Below are positions 35,978 to 45,704 of a stretch of DNA of 64,000 bases, in pieces (position 1 is the stretch's first letter; each line of letters starts with the position of its first letter). A model generated the notes under the pieces. That model had not been told where the DNA came from, did no database searches, and worked only from the letters and a program-made list of their open reading frames with translations. This DNA comes from Legionella jordanis. Its GTDB lineage: Bacteria; Pseudomonadota; Gammaproteobacteria; Legionellales; Legionellaceae. The position numbers were made by a program, and so were the translations under genes. The stretch covers positions 1,260,501 to 1,324,500 of the forward strand of contig NZ_LR134383.1 in NCBI RefSeq assembly GCF_900637635.1, given 5' to 3'.

Positions 35978-37342
35978 ATGATCGTTGAAGTTCTCTCCCG
36001 TATTCAATTTGCTTTTAGCATCGGATTCCATATTCTTTTTCCCACACTTAATCTTGGCCTTGCTGTGTTCCTGGTCATTATGGAAGGTGTATGGCTTAAG
36101 ACCAAAAATCCTGTATATCTCCAGATTTGCCAATTTTGGACCAAAATTTTTGCCCTGACTTTTGGTATGGGCGTGGTTTCAGGAATTGTTTTAGCTTATC
36201 AAATTGGGACAAATTTTGGTCCATTTATCGCTCACTTCGGTAATGTACTGGGTGCTTTATTTGCCTATGAAACGTTAACTGCCTTTTTCCTTGAGGCAGG
36301 TTTTTTAGGTGTCATGTTATTTGGCTGGAAAAAAGTGCCTCCCACACTCCATTTTATTGCAACTTTGTTGGTGGGAATCGGGACGACCATTTCAGCATTT
36401 TGGATTTTATCGGCCAATTCCTGGATGCAGACCCCTACAGGCTACGAGTTAATTGCTGGAAAATACGTGGTTGCCAATTGGTGGGAAGTGGTCTTCAACC
36501 CTTCATTTGTTCCACGAATGCTCCACATGATATTGGCCTCTTATTGCACTACCTGTTTTGTGGTTGCTGCTGTTTCCAGTTATTTTCTTCTACGTCGACA
36601 ACATCTCGAAGTCGCTAAAATTTCACTGTCATTTGCGATGTGGGCTGCTTTGATTGTGACGCCCTTACAAATTTTTTTGGGAGATGTAGTGGGCTTGGTT
36701 ATTCATGAGCAGCAACCCTTAAAGACTGCTGCGATGGAGGGGCTATGGGAAACTCAGCGAGGGGCTCCGTTTCTAATCTTTGCTTGGCCATCACAGCAAG
36801 AGCAAACCAATCATTTTGTTCTTTCAGTGCCCAAACTTGCCAGTTTGTTAAATACTCACGAACTTGATGGCGAGATGGTTGGGTTAAAATCTGTGCCAAA
36901 AACTGATCAGCCTTTAGTCGCTTCAGTGTTTTTCAGTTTTAGAATTATGGTGGCAATTGGGTTGTTAATGTTTGCTACTGCCTTGTTAGCTCTGCTGCTA
37001 AGGTTAAAAAAAACAATCTTTATTTCAAAGCCATTTCATCAACTCTGTTTATTCATGGCCCCTTTAGGGTTTATAGCAAGCATTTGTGGATGGTTTACGG
37101 CAGAGCTTGGCCGTCAACCCTGGGTGGTTTATAACTTAATGAGAACCGATGCAGCTGTTTCAGCCATTGGCATCGAAGAAGTAGTGATTTCATTTATTCT
37201 TCTTGTTTTAGCTTATGGATTTGTTTTTGGTTTTTACATCAATTTCTTGCTTAAAACCATTCGTCGTGGTCCGCTGGTTAGCCCGGATACGGAACATGAT
37301 GCCTTTAAATACATGAAAGAAACCAAGGGAGATATCGAATAA
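35978..37342 (+). CDS. cydA: Cytochrome bd-type quinol oxidase subunit I, short Q-loop (CioA) type
   Basis: A 454-residue membrane subunit that oxidises ubiquinol and passes electrons to haem b558 and the b595/d pair. The haem-ligand His18 lies in GFHILFPTLN. QIGTNFG and the GxxFTAELGRQPW motif are present. The Q-loop between segments 6 and 7 is short, so this is the CioA type, often called cyanide-insensitive. AAGGTGG lies 6 bases before the ATG. It overlaps cydB by one base. The oxidase works at low oxygen and under nitrosative stress, relevant inside host cells (inference). Confidence 0.93.
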   Translation: MIVEVLSRIQFAFSIGFHILFPTLNLGLAVFLVIMEGVWLKTKNPVYLQICQFWTKIFALTFGMGVVSGIVLAYQIGTNFGPFIAHFGNVLGALFAYETLTAFFLEAGFLGVMLFGWKKVPPTLHFIATLLVGIGTTISAFWILSANSWMQTPTGYELIAGKYVVANWWEVVFNPSFVPRMLHMILASYCTTCFVVAAVSSYFLLRRQHLEVAKISLSFAMWAALIVTPLQIFLGDVVGLVIHEQQPLKTAAMEGLWETQRGAPFLIFAWPSQQEQTNHFVLSVPKLASLLNTHELDGEMVGLKSVPKTDQPLVASVFFSFRIMVAIGLLMFATALLALLLRLKKTIFISKPFHQLCLFMAPLGFIASICGWFTAELGRQPWVVYNLMRTDAAVSAIGIEEVVISFILLVLAYGFVFGFYINFLLKTIRRGPLVSPDTEHDAFKYMKETKGDIE

Positions 37343-38331
37343 TGCTTCCTTTTATATTTGCTGCACTTTTAGGTTTTATAATTATTATGTATGTCATCCT
37401 GGATGGCTTTGACTTAGGAGTAGGCATTTTATTCCCCTTTACGGAAAGAGAGCGAGATCGGGATAAGTTAATGAACTCTGTCGCACCAGTATGGGATGGA
37501 AACGAAACCTGGTTGGTATTCGGAGGCTCTATGCTTTATGGGGCTTTCCCTATCGTTTATGCCTTACTGTTGCCAATCTTGTATATGCCTATCATGCTCA
37601 TGCTTATTGCTTTGATTTTTAGAGGTGTCAGTTTCGAATTTCGATTTAAAGCAGACCGTAGTAAACAATTGTGGAACTGGATCTTTGCAATGAGTTCCAT
37701 CGCTGCTGCATTTTTTCAGGGTGTCATTCTCGGCTGTTATGTTAAGGGATTTCCAATAATTGAAGAAACCATGACCATCAATGATACCGATTGGTTAACC
37801 CCTTTTAGTCTGTTAACCGGGATCGCATTGGTATGTGGATATGCCTTATTAGGCTCTACCTGGATGCTGATGAAAAGTCAGGGTCGTTTACAGGTTCGTA
37901 TGGCTCATTTAGCTAAAGGCTTTTTAGTTCTTGTCAGTCTGTTTTTAGTTTTTGTAAGTATTTGGACTCCCTTGCACAACGAGGAGATTTTCTACCGATG
38001 GTATAGCTTCCCCAATTTTTTGCTGTTATCACCACTGCCTTTAGGAACTGCAGTATTAGTCGTCATGGCCTGGAAGAGTATTTCCAAGTTACAAGAAATA
38101 AGCCCATTTTTGTTTAGCATTGGTATATTTCTTTGTGCCTACATAGGAATCGGTATCAGTGTTTTTCCATATTTAATCCCTCACCGTGTGGACATTTGGG
38201 AAGCGGCCGCTCCCAATTCTACTTTGCTCTTTATTCTAGTGGGCGTGGCTATTTTGCTACCTATTTTGCTGACTTATACTGCCTATGCTTACCATGTTTT
38301 TCGGGGGAAGTCAGAAGAAGGGTATCATTAA
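37342..38331 (+). CDS. cydB: Cytochrome bd-type quinol oxidase subunit II
   Basis: A 329-residue membrane subunit with about 8 membrane segments, starting LPFIFAALLGFIIIMYVIL and carrying the family block DGFDLGVGILFPF and NSVAPVWDGNETWLVF. Length is slightly below E. coli CydB (379), as usual for CioB. It begins on the cydA stop (TAATG). No CydX-like small subunit follows. Right after it lies a decayed EAL-HDOD gene on the other strand. Confidence 0.93.
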   Translation: MLPFIFAALLGFIIIMYVILDGFDLGVGILFPFTERERDRDKLMNSVAPVWDGNETWLVFGGSMLYGAFPIVYALLLPILYMPIMLMLIALIFRGVSFEFRFKADRSKQLWNWIFAMSSIAAAFFQGVILGCYVKGFPIIEETMTINDTDWLTPFSLLTGIALVCGYALLGSTWMLMKSQGRLQVRMAHLAKGFLVLVSLFLVFVSIWTPLHNEEIFYRWYSFPNFLLLSPLPLGTAVLVVMAWKSISKLQEISPFLFSIGIFLCAYIGIGISVFPYLIPHRVDIWEAAAPNSTLLFILVGVAILLPILLTYTAYAYHVFRGKSEEGYH

Positions 38332-38344
38332 TACAAGCAAACAC

Positions 38345-39300
38345 AGTGGGGCTCAAATGCTACTTCATCTATGCTAGATAAGATTAAAAGACAAAGCCAA
38401 TTCCGTATTTGAATTTAGCCTAATTCGTTTATAGCATCTAACAAGAGTTACATCTTTCTACCCTGATAGCACGAAGCCGAGTTGGCAAGTTGTAAAATAC
38501 GATAGTTGAGTTTTGGAATGTGCAGAGTGATTCCTTCAACTCGGTTAATAGATACATTTTAATCATTCAGGTCGTTTAATAGTCGCAATAGATTTGTTTT
38601 ATTTTCAGTAAGAACCTGTCCTTTTAACGTGTATCAGGCTTATTCAGAAAAAATCCTTGGAAATAGTCGAAACCTAATTCGACGCACCAATAAGTTATTC
38701 TTGAAATTCTATTTTTTCAGCAAGTAACTTCCCTCTAAGACGATTTAATGGAGCTAATTGGATTCAATCTGAGATTTATCAAGACCGAGAACATCAATTT
38801 TAATAATATCTGCAATCTCAATTAAGGGAAAAATTTTTCAGTGAAGATAAATCATCCAGTGCTATTTTTATAACCCATATCACTTAAACACATTAAACTT
38901 TAATAAGTGGTTCATCGATAATGACATTCTCAAGAACTTCTACAACGATACGATTTGAGGAAGGATTTTAGGTATTTGCTGAATTAGATGATTATAATTG
39001 AAATTGATGAATCCCAGCTTATCTCCAATCACAGCGTCTAGTTCAAGATTGGCAAATAATTGTGTTATTACCGTTGAGGTGGCCTTGTCACCATCGATAG
39101 TACTATTTATCTACATTTTTGGGTGTTGTGAAAACCAAAAAATGCGGTCGCCTATTTTCCACATAGTAACCTCTTTTGTCATAGCTCTTCTTGTAAGTAT
39201 AAGCAATTGCGAATTAGCGTTGATTATTCGAGGGTTTTCTGTTGTTATTTTTGCTAAATGGGTGATTACAATTTAAACCAAGAATGATTATAGTTAGCGT
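38345..39300 (-). pseudogene. Decayed EAL-HDOD (YuxH-type) signalling protein
   Basis: No long frame survives, yet minus-strand translation pieces line up in order with an EAL-HDOD protein. Read from 39300 downward they are INANSQLL, DGDKATSTVITQLFANLEL, GFINFNYNHLIQQIPKILP, RIVVEVLENVIIDEPLIK, a GYKIALDDL block recovered by removing one base, EIADIIKIDVL, LLAEKIEF, GFDYFQGFFLNKP, LKGQVLTENKTNLLRLL and ILQLANSAS. At least five frame changes and several stops separate them. The HDOD part ends near cydB. Known members are degenerate phosphodiesterase-like regulators. Here the gene must be dead. Confidence 0.8.
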
Positions 39301-39315
39301 TTTTACCCACCCCTT

Positions 39316-39972
39316 ATGAAAACACGTTTTAATTCATTCTTGTTATTAACCCTTTCCCTCTTTTCAGAAGTAGGATTCGCCAATAGCCCAGGTTTTTTTT
39401 AACAAACCAAGCACATAGCGTGTAAAATTTATAAAGACAATCCTCTAACCCTTTATTGCCAGTGTCACTTTGATTCCAAAAAGCCATTGATTTAGCCTCT
39501 TGTCACATGGAAGGTGCAGATTCTATTAAACGCTATCATCGTTTAGAGTGGGAGCACATGATGCCTGCGGAACACTTCGGAAAACAATTGGCCTGCTGGC
39601 GTGAACCATTGTGTGAGAAAAAGGGCAAACGTTTTAAAGGAGGAAAGTGTTGTGAATTGATAGACAATCAATTTAAACACATGGAAGCGGAGCTCTACAA
39701 TGTCGGGCTTATTAATCAACTGCGCTCAGGCTATCGCTATGGCGTTATTGCCACCAATAAAGAAAAGAGCTTTGGCTGTGATTTTAGTGTGCAGAAAAAA
39801 CAACGCGCGGTTGAGCCTGCTGACGTTGCCAAGGATTGTGGCGCGTGCCAATTTATTCCTTGCTCACCGTTATAAGCTTCGCTTAAGTGATTTGCAACGC
39901 CAATTATTTGAAGCGTGGAATGTCATGTTAGTAAACGGGCTTTTTAGTGAGAACATTGCAAAGATATTCTAA
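39316..39972 (+). pseudogene. endA: Frameshifted endonuclease I (EndA/Dns family)
   Basis: The gene starts as MKTRFNSFLLLTLSLFSEVGF, a signal peptide, then stops after an 8-T run (39393-39400). Homology resumes as KIYKDNPLTLYCQCHF and stops again, then shifts into the 39507-39875 frame. That frame carries the active-site region RLEWEHMMPAEHFGKQ, with RFKGGKCCE and FGCDFSV. Another shift near 39840 leads to RYKLRLSDLQRQLFEAWN, and a last one to a short ECHVSKR piece. At least four frame changes are needed, so it is a pseudogene. The family are periplasmic or secreted nonspecific DNases. Confidence 0.85.
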
Positions 39973-40455
39973 TCACTCTGTATGTCATTGATGGATACGT
40001 GAATATTATGAGCCGTTATCCTTTTTCATTGCAATTGTATCGCGAAAAGGCATGGCTTACTGATAACCCAATCCTGAAATAGAAACTCCTCGAGTAATTG
40101 AACTGCGAGTAATAAATGATCTTCACAGCAACTTGTAATTTTTAGACAGATGTTATTTATAACCTAGGACTGTGTAAGGGCTATAAGATTGATTGTGAGA
40201 AATTTCGTATCTCTCTGCAAAGAAACCTTGAAGGGCAATCATTTGATAAAAGAGAAAGCTCAAATTTAAGCTCGCATAAAGAGCAAAGCATACGCACAAA
40301 GAAGCAAATTATGATAGCATGGGCGCAAAAAGAGCATTCTAAGATACCAATCTTACCTTAAGGAAATATTAACAATAGAAATTAATTTTTTGGCCACCTC
40401 TTTCAATAGGTTTGACTGTGATGTGGCGCGAGTCCAGGGTTTATGAAGGAAAAAT
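39973..40455. other. Gap with leader of LRR gene
   Basis: No gene is seen. A short fragment reading KRESSNLSSHKEQSIRTKKQ (about 40250-40320, plus) is open but unrecognised and may be one more remnant. A PmrA-box-like repeat lies at 40357-40373 before the LRR gene. Confidence 0.35.
40357..40373 (+). promoter_or_regulatory. Possible PmrA-box-like direct repeat upstream of LRR gene
   Basis: CTTAAG, 5 bases, then ATTAAC, with the 11-base period of the classical PmrA box (CTTAAT-N5-CTTAAT). It matches 9 of 12 positions and is 83 bases before the ATG. Suggestive only. Confidence 0.28.
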
Positions 40456-42909
40456 ATGAAATTTTATATAGATGAACTGCAAGAGAAGAGTTTAGATGAA
40501 ATAAGAGCTATATTTCTATCGATTCCTAAAACCGGGACTCAAATTGAATTGATAGGGTGTTTTGAGAAATCAAGGCTATCTGAATATTTTGAATATCCTA
40601 TTGTAGCAAAAGCTTTATCTTATTTGCCGAAACATATTTATCAGGTTGTCTTTACTGCACACTGCGTTTATACGAACCATTCGCGTCAAGTGGAAACCAG
40701 CAGAGAGTGGTCTCAGCGAATGCACGGCTATGTGGTAAATTATAGAACAGAAGGATATAAGGTACGACATATAGGGAGCTTGCTTCAATATTACATTGCC
40801 TCGCTTCCTAAAACAGTCAATGAGGTTATTTTAGATTTTGTAACTGATCCTCTCTATGACAATACACCGAATTTAGGAAACGCAACCTCCTCCTCTTTTA
40901 AGAATATTTTGAAAAAGTTTCCGGAAAGCGTCACGTTTTTAAGTGTAGATTTTAGCATCTTAGATCAAGTTTCTGAGGTTGAAGCATTTAGAGCAATTCC
41001 TAAGTCTGTAATAAAACTTCATGCAAGAGGATTTTGGTATGACTCCCTCAATGTCTTAGGTCGTAATATAAAAATCCTTAATCTTAGTCACAAAGAATTA
41101 AATCTCACACAGACAAAATTTTCGCAATTATTTAAGGGTTTATCCGAAATTTTAACGACTCTTGGTTTAGCATTCCATGACTTAGGCAGAAAAAGTCCAT
41201 TGGAACTAAGTGCTTTGCTTTCAGGCTTACCGCAGGGCCTTCAAGTACTTAGTTTACAAAACAATAATCTTGCAAGACTTGGTGCGATGAATCTTTCCTC
41301 CGTACTCTCTACTCTTTCACCAAAGATATACGAGATTGATTTAGGAGAAAACAATTTACTGCTAATGGCTACCGATGAGTTAACAACGGCACTTTCGGGA
41401 CTCCCAGAGACAGTAAAATCCCTTAGAATTTGGGACAAGAATCCCTCTGGTTTTTTGATAACGGACTTGTTATCTCGATTCCATTCTATCCCTTCTCATA
41501 TTGAAGAGTTAAGTTTTAGGGACAGCAATTTCGTAGGATTTCCTATCGCTGAATTTTCTGAAGCCCTAATTTATCTTCCTGATTTCATCATAGCGGTTGA
41601 CTTTAGTGATAACAAGCTCCATCAAAAGCCCCCCAAGGAAGTAGCTCTTCTTCTTTCCAAGCTACGGGCCAATGTAAAAACAGTGAGGCTTAAGGGAAAT
41701 AATTTAAGTAGCTTAAGCGTTGATGCTTTTAAAGAAGTATTTTCCACGCTGCCAGAACATATCCTTGAATTGGATATCAGCGAAAATGGGTTTGATAGAT
41801 TAACTTCGGTTCATTTAAATCAATACCTTGGTGCAATCCCTTCTACGGTAAAACGCATTATTCTTGATGGAAATAAATTTACTATTAAGAATGATGGCAC
41901 TTTAATCGCGCGTCCCTTAGTGCAACACCAGAGTCTTTTTAAAACCATTGATAATTTTAAATATCAGAAGCAATTTGCCAGTCTACGCTTGGTTTTAATG
42001 CAATGGACAGGATTAATGCTCTCCTTCAATTTCGATTTATTTATGGTCGCAAATATATTGTTCTATGTTTTTAATGATTCACGCACTGAGACCATGAACA
42101 TGGCGGGTCAACTTGCGGTTACTCTTGTTTCTTCCAAGCCACCTAAAGAAATCACTACATCAGTTCAACAGGCAAGTCTTCAGGTTGCAAGAGAACGAAT
42201 CAATGCGCTTACTCGGAATGAAACCAAGCTTGATTTAAGTCGATGTGGATTAAATCGCTTGGACAATTTTAAAATTTTTAGAAATCTTTTTAAAGAAATA
42301 CCTATATCGGTTACAAGCTTAAACTTAAGAGGTAATGGATTTCACTACGATGAAAGAACCAAAAAACTGCTTATCGTTGCGCTTCAATTTATTCCTGAAC
42401 ATGTAGTTTATCTAGATTTAAGTGCCCATGGGTTTGAACACTACAGTGCAGAAGAACTTAAAGCGTTATTTATTAATTTGCCAGCGACCGTCGAATTGGT
42501 ATCTTTGGCGGATGAAACACCTTTAAGTCCTGCACAACAAATTGCTAAACGAGCTTGGCCAGATACTTACCAAACCCTGACCATGGATGCCCCAAGTTTT
42601 ATGCATCGGGCACGTCTTTTACTGGATGACTACACAAAAGGTGGATCTTGGATGCAACGCTTCTTTTCAGGTCACTGGAATCGTCATCACGCAGAAGAAG
42701 TGGGTAAAATCCTTATGCAAATAGATAAAGGGTTTATTACAAACGCCGACGAATTATTCGCCGAGCTTGAACAAATCCCTTTGTCCAATGAAGCAGGCTC
42801 CCTGGCAAGGCGCCTTAGTTTTCTTTTAAAAACCGCGTTTACTCCTAAACTAATGATTGAAGAAAATGATACAGAGGATATGGAAATGAAAATGATTACT
42901 TATTCCTAG
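40456..42909 (+). CDS. Leucine-rich-repeat protein, candidate effector
   Basis: An 817-residue protein. From about residue 190 to 490 it has at least ten LRR units of 28-31 residues, of the type LQVLSLQNNNLARLGAMNLS and ILELDISENGFDRLTSVHLN. These have the ribonuclease-inhibitor-like pattern with FSxxLxxLPxxI linkers. A hydrophobic block (about 510-540, LRLVLMQWTGLMLSFNFDLFMV) may be a membrane hairpin. LRRs resume at about 585-690. The C-terminal 120 residues are helical and acidic at the end (ENDTEDMEMK). GAAGGA is 6 bases before the ATG. No signal peptide is seen. It precedes a DnaJ-domain gene by 72 bases. LRR proteins like this are often Dot/Icm substrates. Confidence 0.85.
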   Translation: MKFYIDELQEKSLDEIRAIFLSIPKTGTQIELIGCFEKSRLSEYFEYPIVAKALSYLPKHIYQVVFTAHCVYTNHSRQVETSREWSQRMHGYVVNYRTEGYKVRHIGSLLQYYIASLPKTVNEVILDFVTDPLYDNTPNLGNATSSSFKNILKKFPESVTFLSVDFSILDQVSEVEAFRAIPKSVIKLHARGFWYDSLNVLGRNIKILNLSHKELNLTQTKFSQLFKGLSEILTTLGLAFHDLGRKSPLELSALLSGLPQGLQVLSLQNNNLARLGAMNLSSVLSTLSPKIYEIDLGENNLLLMATDELTTALSGLPETVKSLRIWDKNPSGFLITDLLSRFHSIPSHIEELSFRDSNFVGFPIAEFSEALIYLPDFIIAVDFSDNKLHQKPPKEVALLLSKLRANVKTVRLKGNNLSSLSVDAFKEVFSTLPEHILELDISENGFDRLTSVHLNQYLGAIPSTVKRIILDGNKFTIKNDGTLIARPLVQHQSLFKTIDNFKYQKQFASLRLVLMQWTGLMLSFNFDLFMVANILFYVFNDSRTETMNMAGQLAVTLVSSKPPKEITTSVQQASLQVARERINALTRNETKLDLSRCGLNRLDNFKIFRNLFKEIPISVTSLNLRGNGFHYDERTKKLLIVALQFIPEHVVYLDLSAHGFEHYSAEELKALFINLPATVELVSLADETPLSPAQQIAKRAWPDTYQTLTMDAPSFMHRARLLLDDYTKGGSWMQRFFSGHWNRHHAEEVGKILMQIDKGFITNADELFAELEQIPLSNEAGSLARRLSFLLKTAFTPKLMIEENDTEDMEMKMITYS

Positions 42910-42981
42910 TCAGGACATGATTAAAGCCTCTACGGTATAATGGATTTAAGTTGCTGAGCCACTTAAATAAAAGAGAGCCTT

Positions 42982-44508
42982 ATGGCAGATTTTTATGCGT
43001 TATTAGAAATAGACAAACATGCCACGCAAGAAGAAATTAAAACGGCTTATAAGCGGTTGGCACGCCTCTACCATCCGGATAAAGCACCGGATAAAGAAGA
43101 GGAGTTTAAAAAAATAAGCGAAGCTTATGAAACCTTAAGTGATCCTAAGAAACGTCGTGCTTACGATGGATTCTCCCTGGCAAACAGTGATGGCTACCTT
43201 GCTCGTTATGCAAAACAAAGACTTCCTTTTTATCTAAGTCTTGAGCCTAATCAGCATGATCATTACAGTTACGTGAATAAGTTATTTAAACTAGAAGGTA
43301 ACGATAAATTAATTATTGGGCAGGGAATAGAAGACAAAGATGAGTTGTGGGAAAAACTGCATTACGTGGCCTACGTGATTGACCAAAAAATTAAGCACTT
43401 ATCAAGCCAGTCGCGTAAGAAGCCTCAAGGGAAAATAAAAGAAGAGATTGATAGATTAAGGTGTAATTCAAGAAAAATTGGGGCTATTTCCGCAGTACTA
43501 TTAGGCTTCGATGGCCAAGAAAAGTTCCTCTATGATTTAACGCTTGATATTGAACACACGGAAGAAATGAAAGCCATTGAGACTCTTATTGGAGGGAGAG
43601 AAAGGCTTATCAACTATATTAAAAACGATCCTTATATCAATGCGGCTGAGGGGATTTTTGTACTACGCGATGGAAATTGCTTAACACCTCATAATTTTGT
43701 TCAATTAATTAGCTGTAGAAATACAGTGTCCATGTCGGGTTCACTAAGATATTTATCAAAAGTTAATTTACTTACGCAAGCGAATATTGACTTGTTGATG
43801 CACCATAAACAATATGATCTTGAAATTGGATGTGGTCTCGCGCGACTAAAATTATTAGGAATCCTGGATCAGCGCCTGTTTGAAATAGTGGTGCGCAGTG
43901 GTAAACATGCAAAATCAGTAGGCTCTGAATTAGAGGGATTAAAATTTGCAGGGATTTTAAACGAAGAAAACTTGAAAATAGTGGCTTATACTATCCCGGG
44001 TAAAAGTGTATGGAAACCCCTATGGGCGATGAAACGAGAGGGATTTTTAACCAAAGAACATTCGGACGCATTATTATGGCAAGGTCCTCAAGAGCTGTGC
44101 AATCTAAACCATCACCTCAACCAGATGGTAGCCCATGGTCTTTATCTTTTAAGTTGTGATCCTGTAAAGGGGAAAACTGCCATGTTGCTCGCCTTGGAAT
44201 TAAAACAAGATTTGAAAGCATTTTATGAAAAACCCACTGAAGAGCAAATTGCCATCAAGGATGCCTTTAAACAATCCTTTGTTAAAAAATTGCACTCGAA
44301 AGATGGGGAAATGTCTACCCATCGTGAAAGATGGAAAGTTATTCTTGCTAATGTTGCCATGGCCTTTACAGGCTTAGGCTTATTTGCAATTGGGGTAAAT
44401 TTGCTGATTCATAAACAAGGTCTTTTTACTCAAACGAAACGTGAAAAGTTGCTTAAAGCCGTTGAGAAATCTGAATGGCTAAATTCATCCTCATTCTCTT
44501 ATTCTTGA
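42982..44508 (+). CDS. DnaJ-domain protein with helical repeats and a C-terminal membrane segment
   Basis: A 508-residue protein. Residues 1-65 are a complete J-domain ([20 protein letters not shown]) with HPD at 31-33, so it could stimulate an Hsp70. Residues about 70-420 are helical. The stretch from 270 to 380 has repeats of the form L..L..GIL....LF or GLT-type ([47 protein letters not shown]), a repeat style common in Legionella proteins. A membrane segment at about 455-475 is followed by a basic tail. It lacks the zinc-finger and C-terminal domains of DnaJ. A host-directed cochaperone effector is a possible role (inference). Confidence 0.83.
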   Translation: MADFYALLEIDKHATQEEIKTAYKRLARLYHPDKAPDKEEEFKKISEAYETLSDPKKRRAYDGFSLANSDGYLARYAKQRLPFYLSLEPNQHDHYSYVNKLFKLEGNDKLIIGQGIEDKDELWEKLHYVAYVIDQKIKHLSSQSRKKPQGKIKEEIDRLRCNSRKIGAISAVLLGFDGQEKFLYDLTLDIEHTEEMKAIETLIGGRERLINYIKNDPYINAAEGIFVLRDGNCLTPHNFVQLISCRNTVSMSGSLRYLSKVNLLTQANIDLLMHHKQYDLEIGCGLARLKLLGILDQRLFEIVVRSGKHAKSVGSELEGLKFAGILNEENLKIVAYTIPGKSVWKPLWAMKREGFLTKEHSDALLWQGPQELCNLNHHLNQMVAHGLYLLSCDPVKGKTAMLLALELKQDLKAFYEKPTEEQIAIKDAFKQSFVKKLHSKDGEMSTHRERWKVILANVAMAFTGLGLFAIGVNLLIHKQGLFTQTKREKLLKAVEKSEWLNSSSFSYS

Positions 44509-44604
44509 AGCGCTAATTTGATTTATTGATTTTTAGTTAGGGGTGAGTATTCATCTTACTTATGCCGCCTTATGTTATTATCTTACAAATAGAAGCAATC
44601 TCAT

Positions 44605-45215
44605 TTAAGTTTCCTTGCTGGGAAAGGTAGTTAAATCGGTAATGAGTTTAGAGGGTTTACTGGATTCATTATAAATGGCTTTTGCCTTTTCCAGGAGAAT
44701 TGATGGTGTAAATTCTTCAAGGGCTTTTTGCAAAAAGCTATATAGAAATTGCACATCACTTGCCGTTCGATGTCTTTGGTCTTGGGGTAAATTTAAATGC
44801 AGTGCCAATGTGCTTAAGTCATGATGAGGAAGTAGGGGATAACAGTTTCTTACTAGTTTTAAAGTACAAAGCTCTTTTGATTGGTATCGATAACCACATC
44901 GCTTAAATGCGTTTTTAAAAAACCTTAATCAAATCGCATTATGCGCCACTAAAATACAATTATTCAGTATATCAAATAAATCGGAAGCAATGGCTTCAAG
45001 GGCAGGGCAGATTTTCCTCTTGATTGGTAATTCCTGTTAATTGGGTGATCTCATCGGGAATGGCAGTTTTAGAGTTAATCAAAGTAGACCAAGTTTTTTC
45101 AATGCCTATTTCACTTCAAATGATGAGGGCAATTTCAATGATTTTATCGCAGGTAACTTTTAAACCAGTGGTTCGATATTGATTAAGACCCATCGAAATT
45201 GATTTTACATACAAC
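44605..45215 (-). pseudogene. Decayed DnaQ-family 3'-5' exonuclease (first copy)
   Basis: Read on the minus strand from about 45215, pieces in several frames give a DnaQ-type exonuclease. They are NIETTGLK (Exo I, with N for the first Asp and one base missing), DKIIEIALI, AIPDEITQLTGITNQ, LEAIASDLFDILNNCILVAHNA (Exo II), LVRNCYPLLPHHDLSTLALH and the Exo III block HRTASDVQFLYSFLQKALE. The last 67 residues are one open frame (44605-44808), which can be mistaken for a small gene. At least four shifts and a mutated catalytic residue show it is dead. Confidence 0.78.
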
Positions 45216-45229
45216 TTTTTTGGTTAAAA

Positions 45230-45688
45230 AAGAAATTATTGTAATTAAAATCAACTTCAAAAAGAATGAGCAAAAGGTCAAATCAAGTATCGTAAATCAT
45301 CCTGATTACCTATGACGACCTAAACGACCCACACAAGTTAATTCCTGAAGAAATTACAAAAATTACAGGGATTACCAATGAAAATGTAAAGGCAAGGCGA
45401 TTGATTGGGATAAGGTGCATGAAATGCTGAAACAGTCCCATCTCCTTATTTGCCATAACAGTCGAGTTGATAGAAATTTTTTAGAACTACAAACCCCTGA
45501 ACCTGTTGGCAAATTAGTCGAGAAAAGGCCATTTGGTTGTATGCTTCAGGATGTAGATTGGCGGAATCGAGGTTATCAAAGCAGCAAATTAGAATACCTT
45601 AATTTTAAGATAGGCTTTTTCTATGAAGGACACAGGACTATCGTTGAATGTTGGGCAACCTTAAATCTTCTATTACAGGAAGAAGGAG
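45230..45688 (+). pseudogene. Decayed DnaQ-type exonuclease (second copy), cut by the IS element
   Basis: A plus-strand remnant divergent from the first copy. It reads YDDLNDPHKLIPEEITKITG, then shifts by one base (KGKAIDWDKVHEMLKQSH read across the break) into the 45415-45693 frame, with LLICHNSRVDRNFLELQTPE, RGYQSSKLEYLNFKIGFF and HRTIVECWATLNLLLQEEG. The part with the first catalytic acids is missing. The last bases coincide with the left end of the IS3-family element at 45689, so the tail was probably lost there. The intact family are 3'-5' exonucleases. Confidence 0.78.
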
Positions 45689-45704
45689 TGTAAAGCTCCC
45701 ATCT

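Noticed and set aside
38998-39276. A 92-residue plus-strand open frame
   Set aside because: It is antisense to the EAL-HDOD remnant, has no ribosome site and no recognisable domain.
44605-44808. A stand-alone 67-residue minus-strand gene
   Set aside because: It carries only the Exo III end of a DnaQ-type exonuclease whose other motifs continue upstream in other frames, so it is part of a pseudogene.
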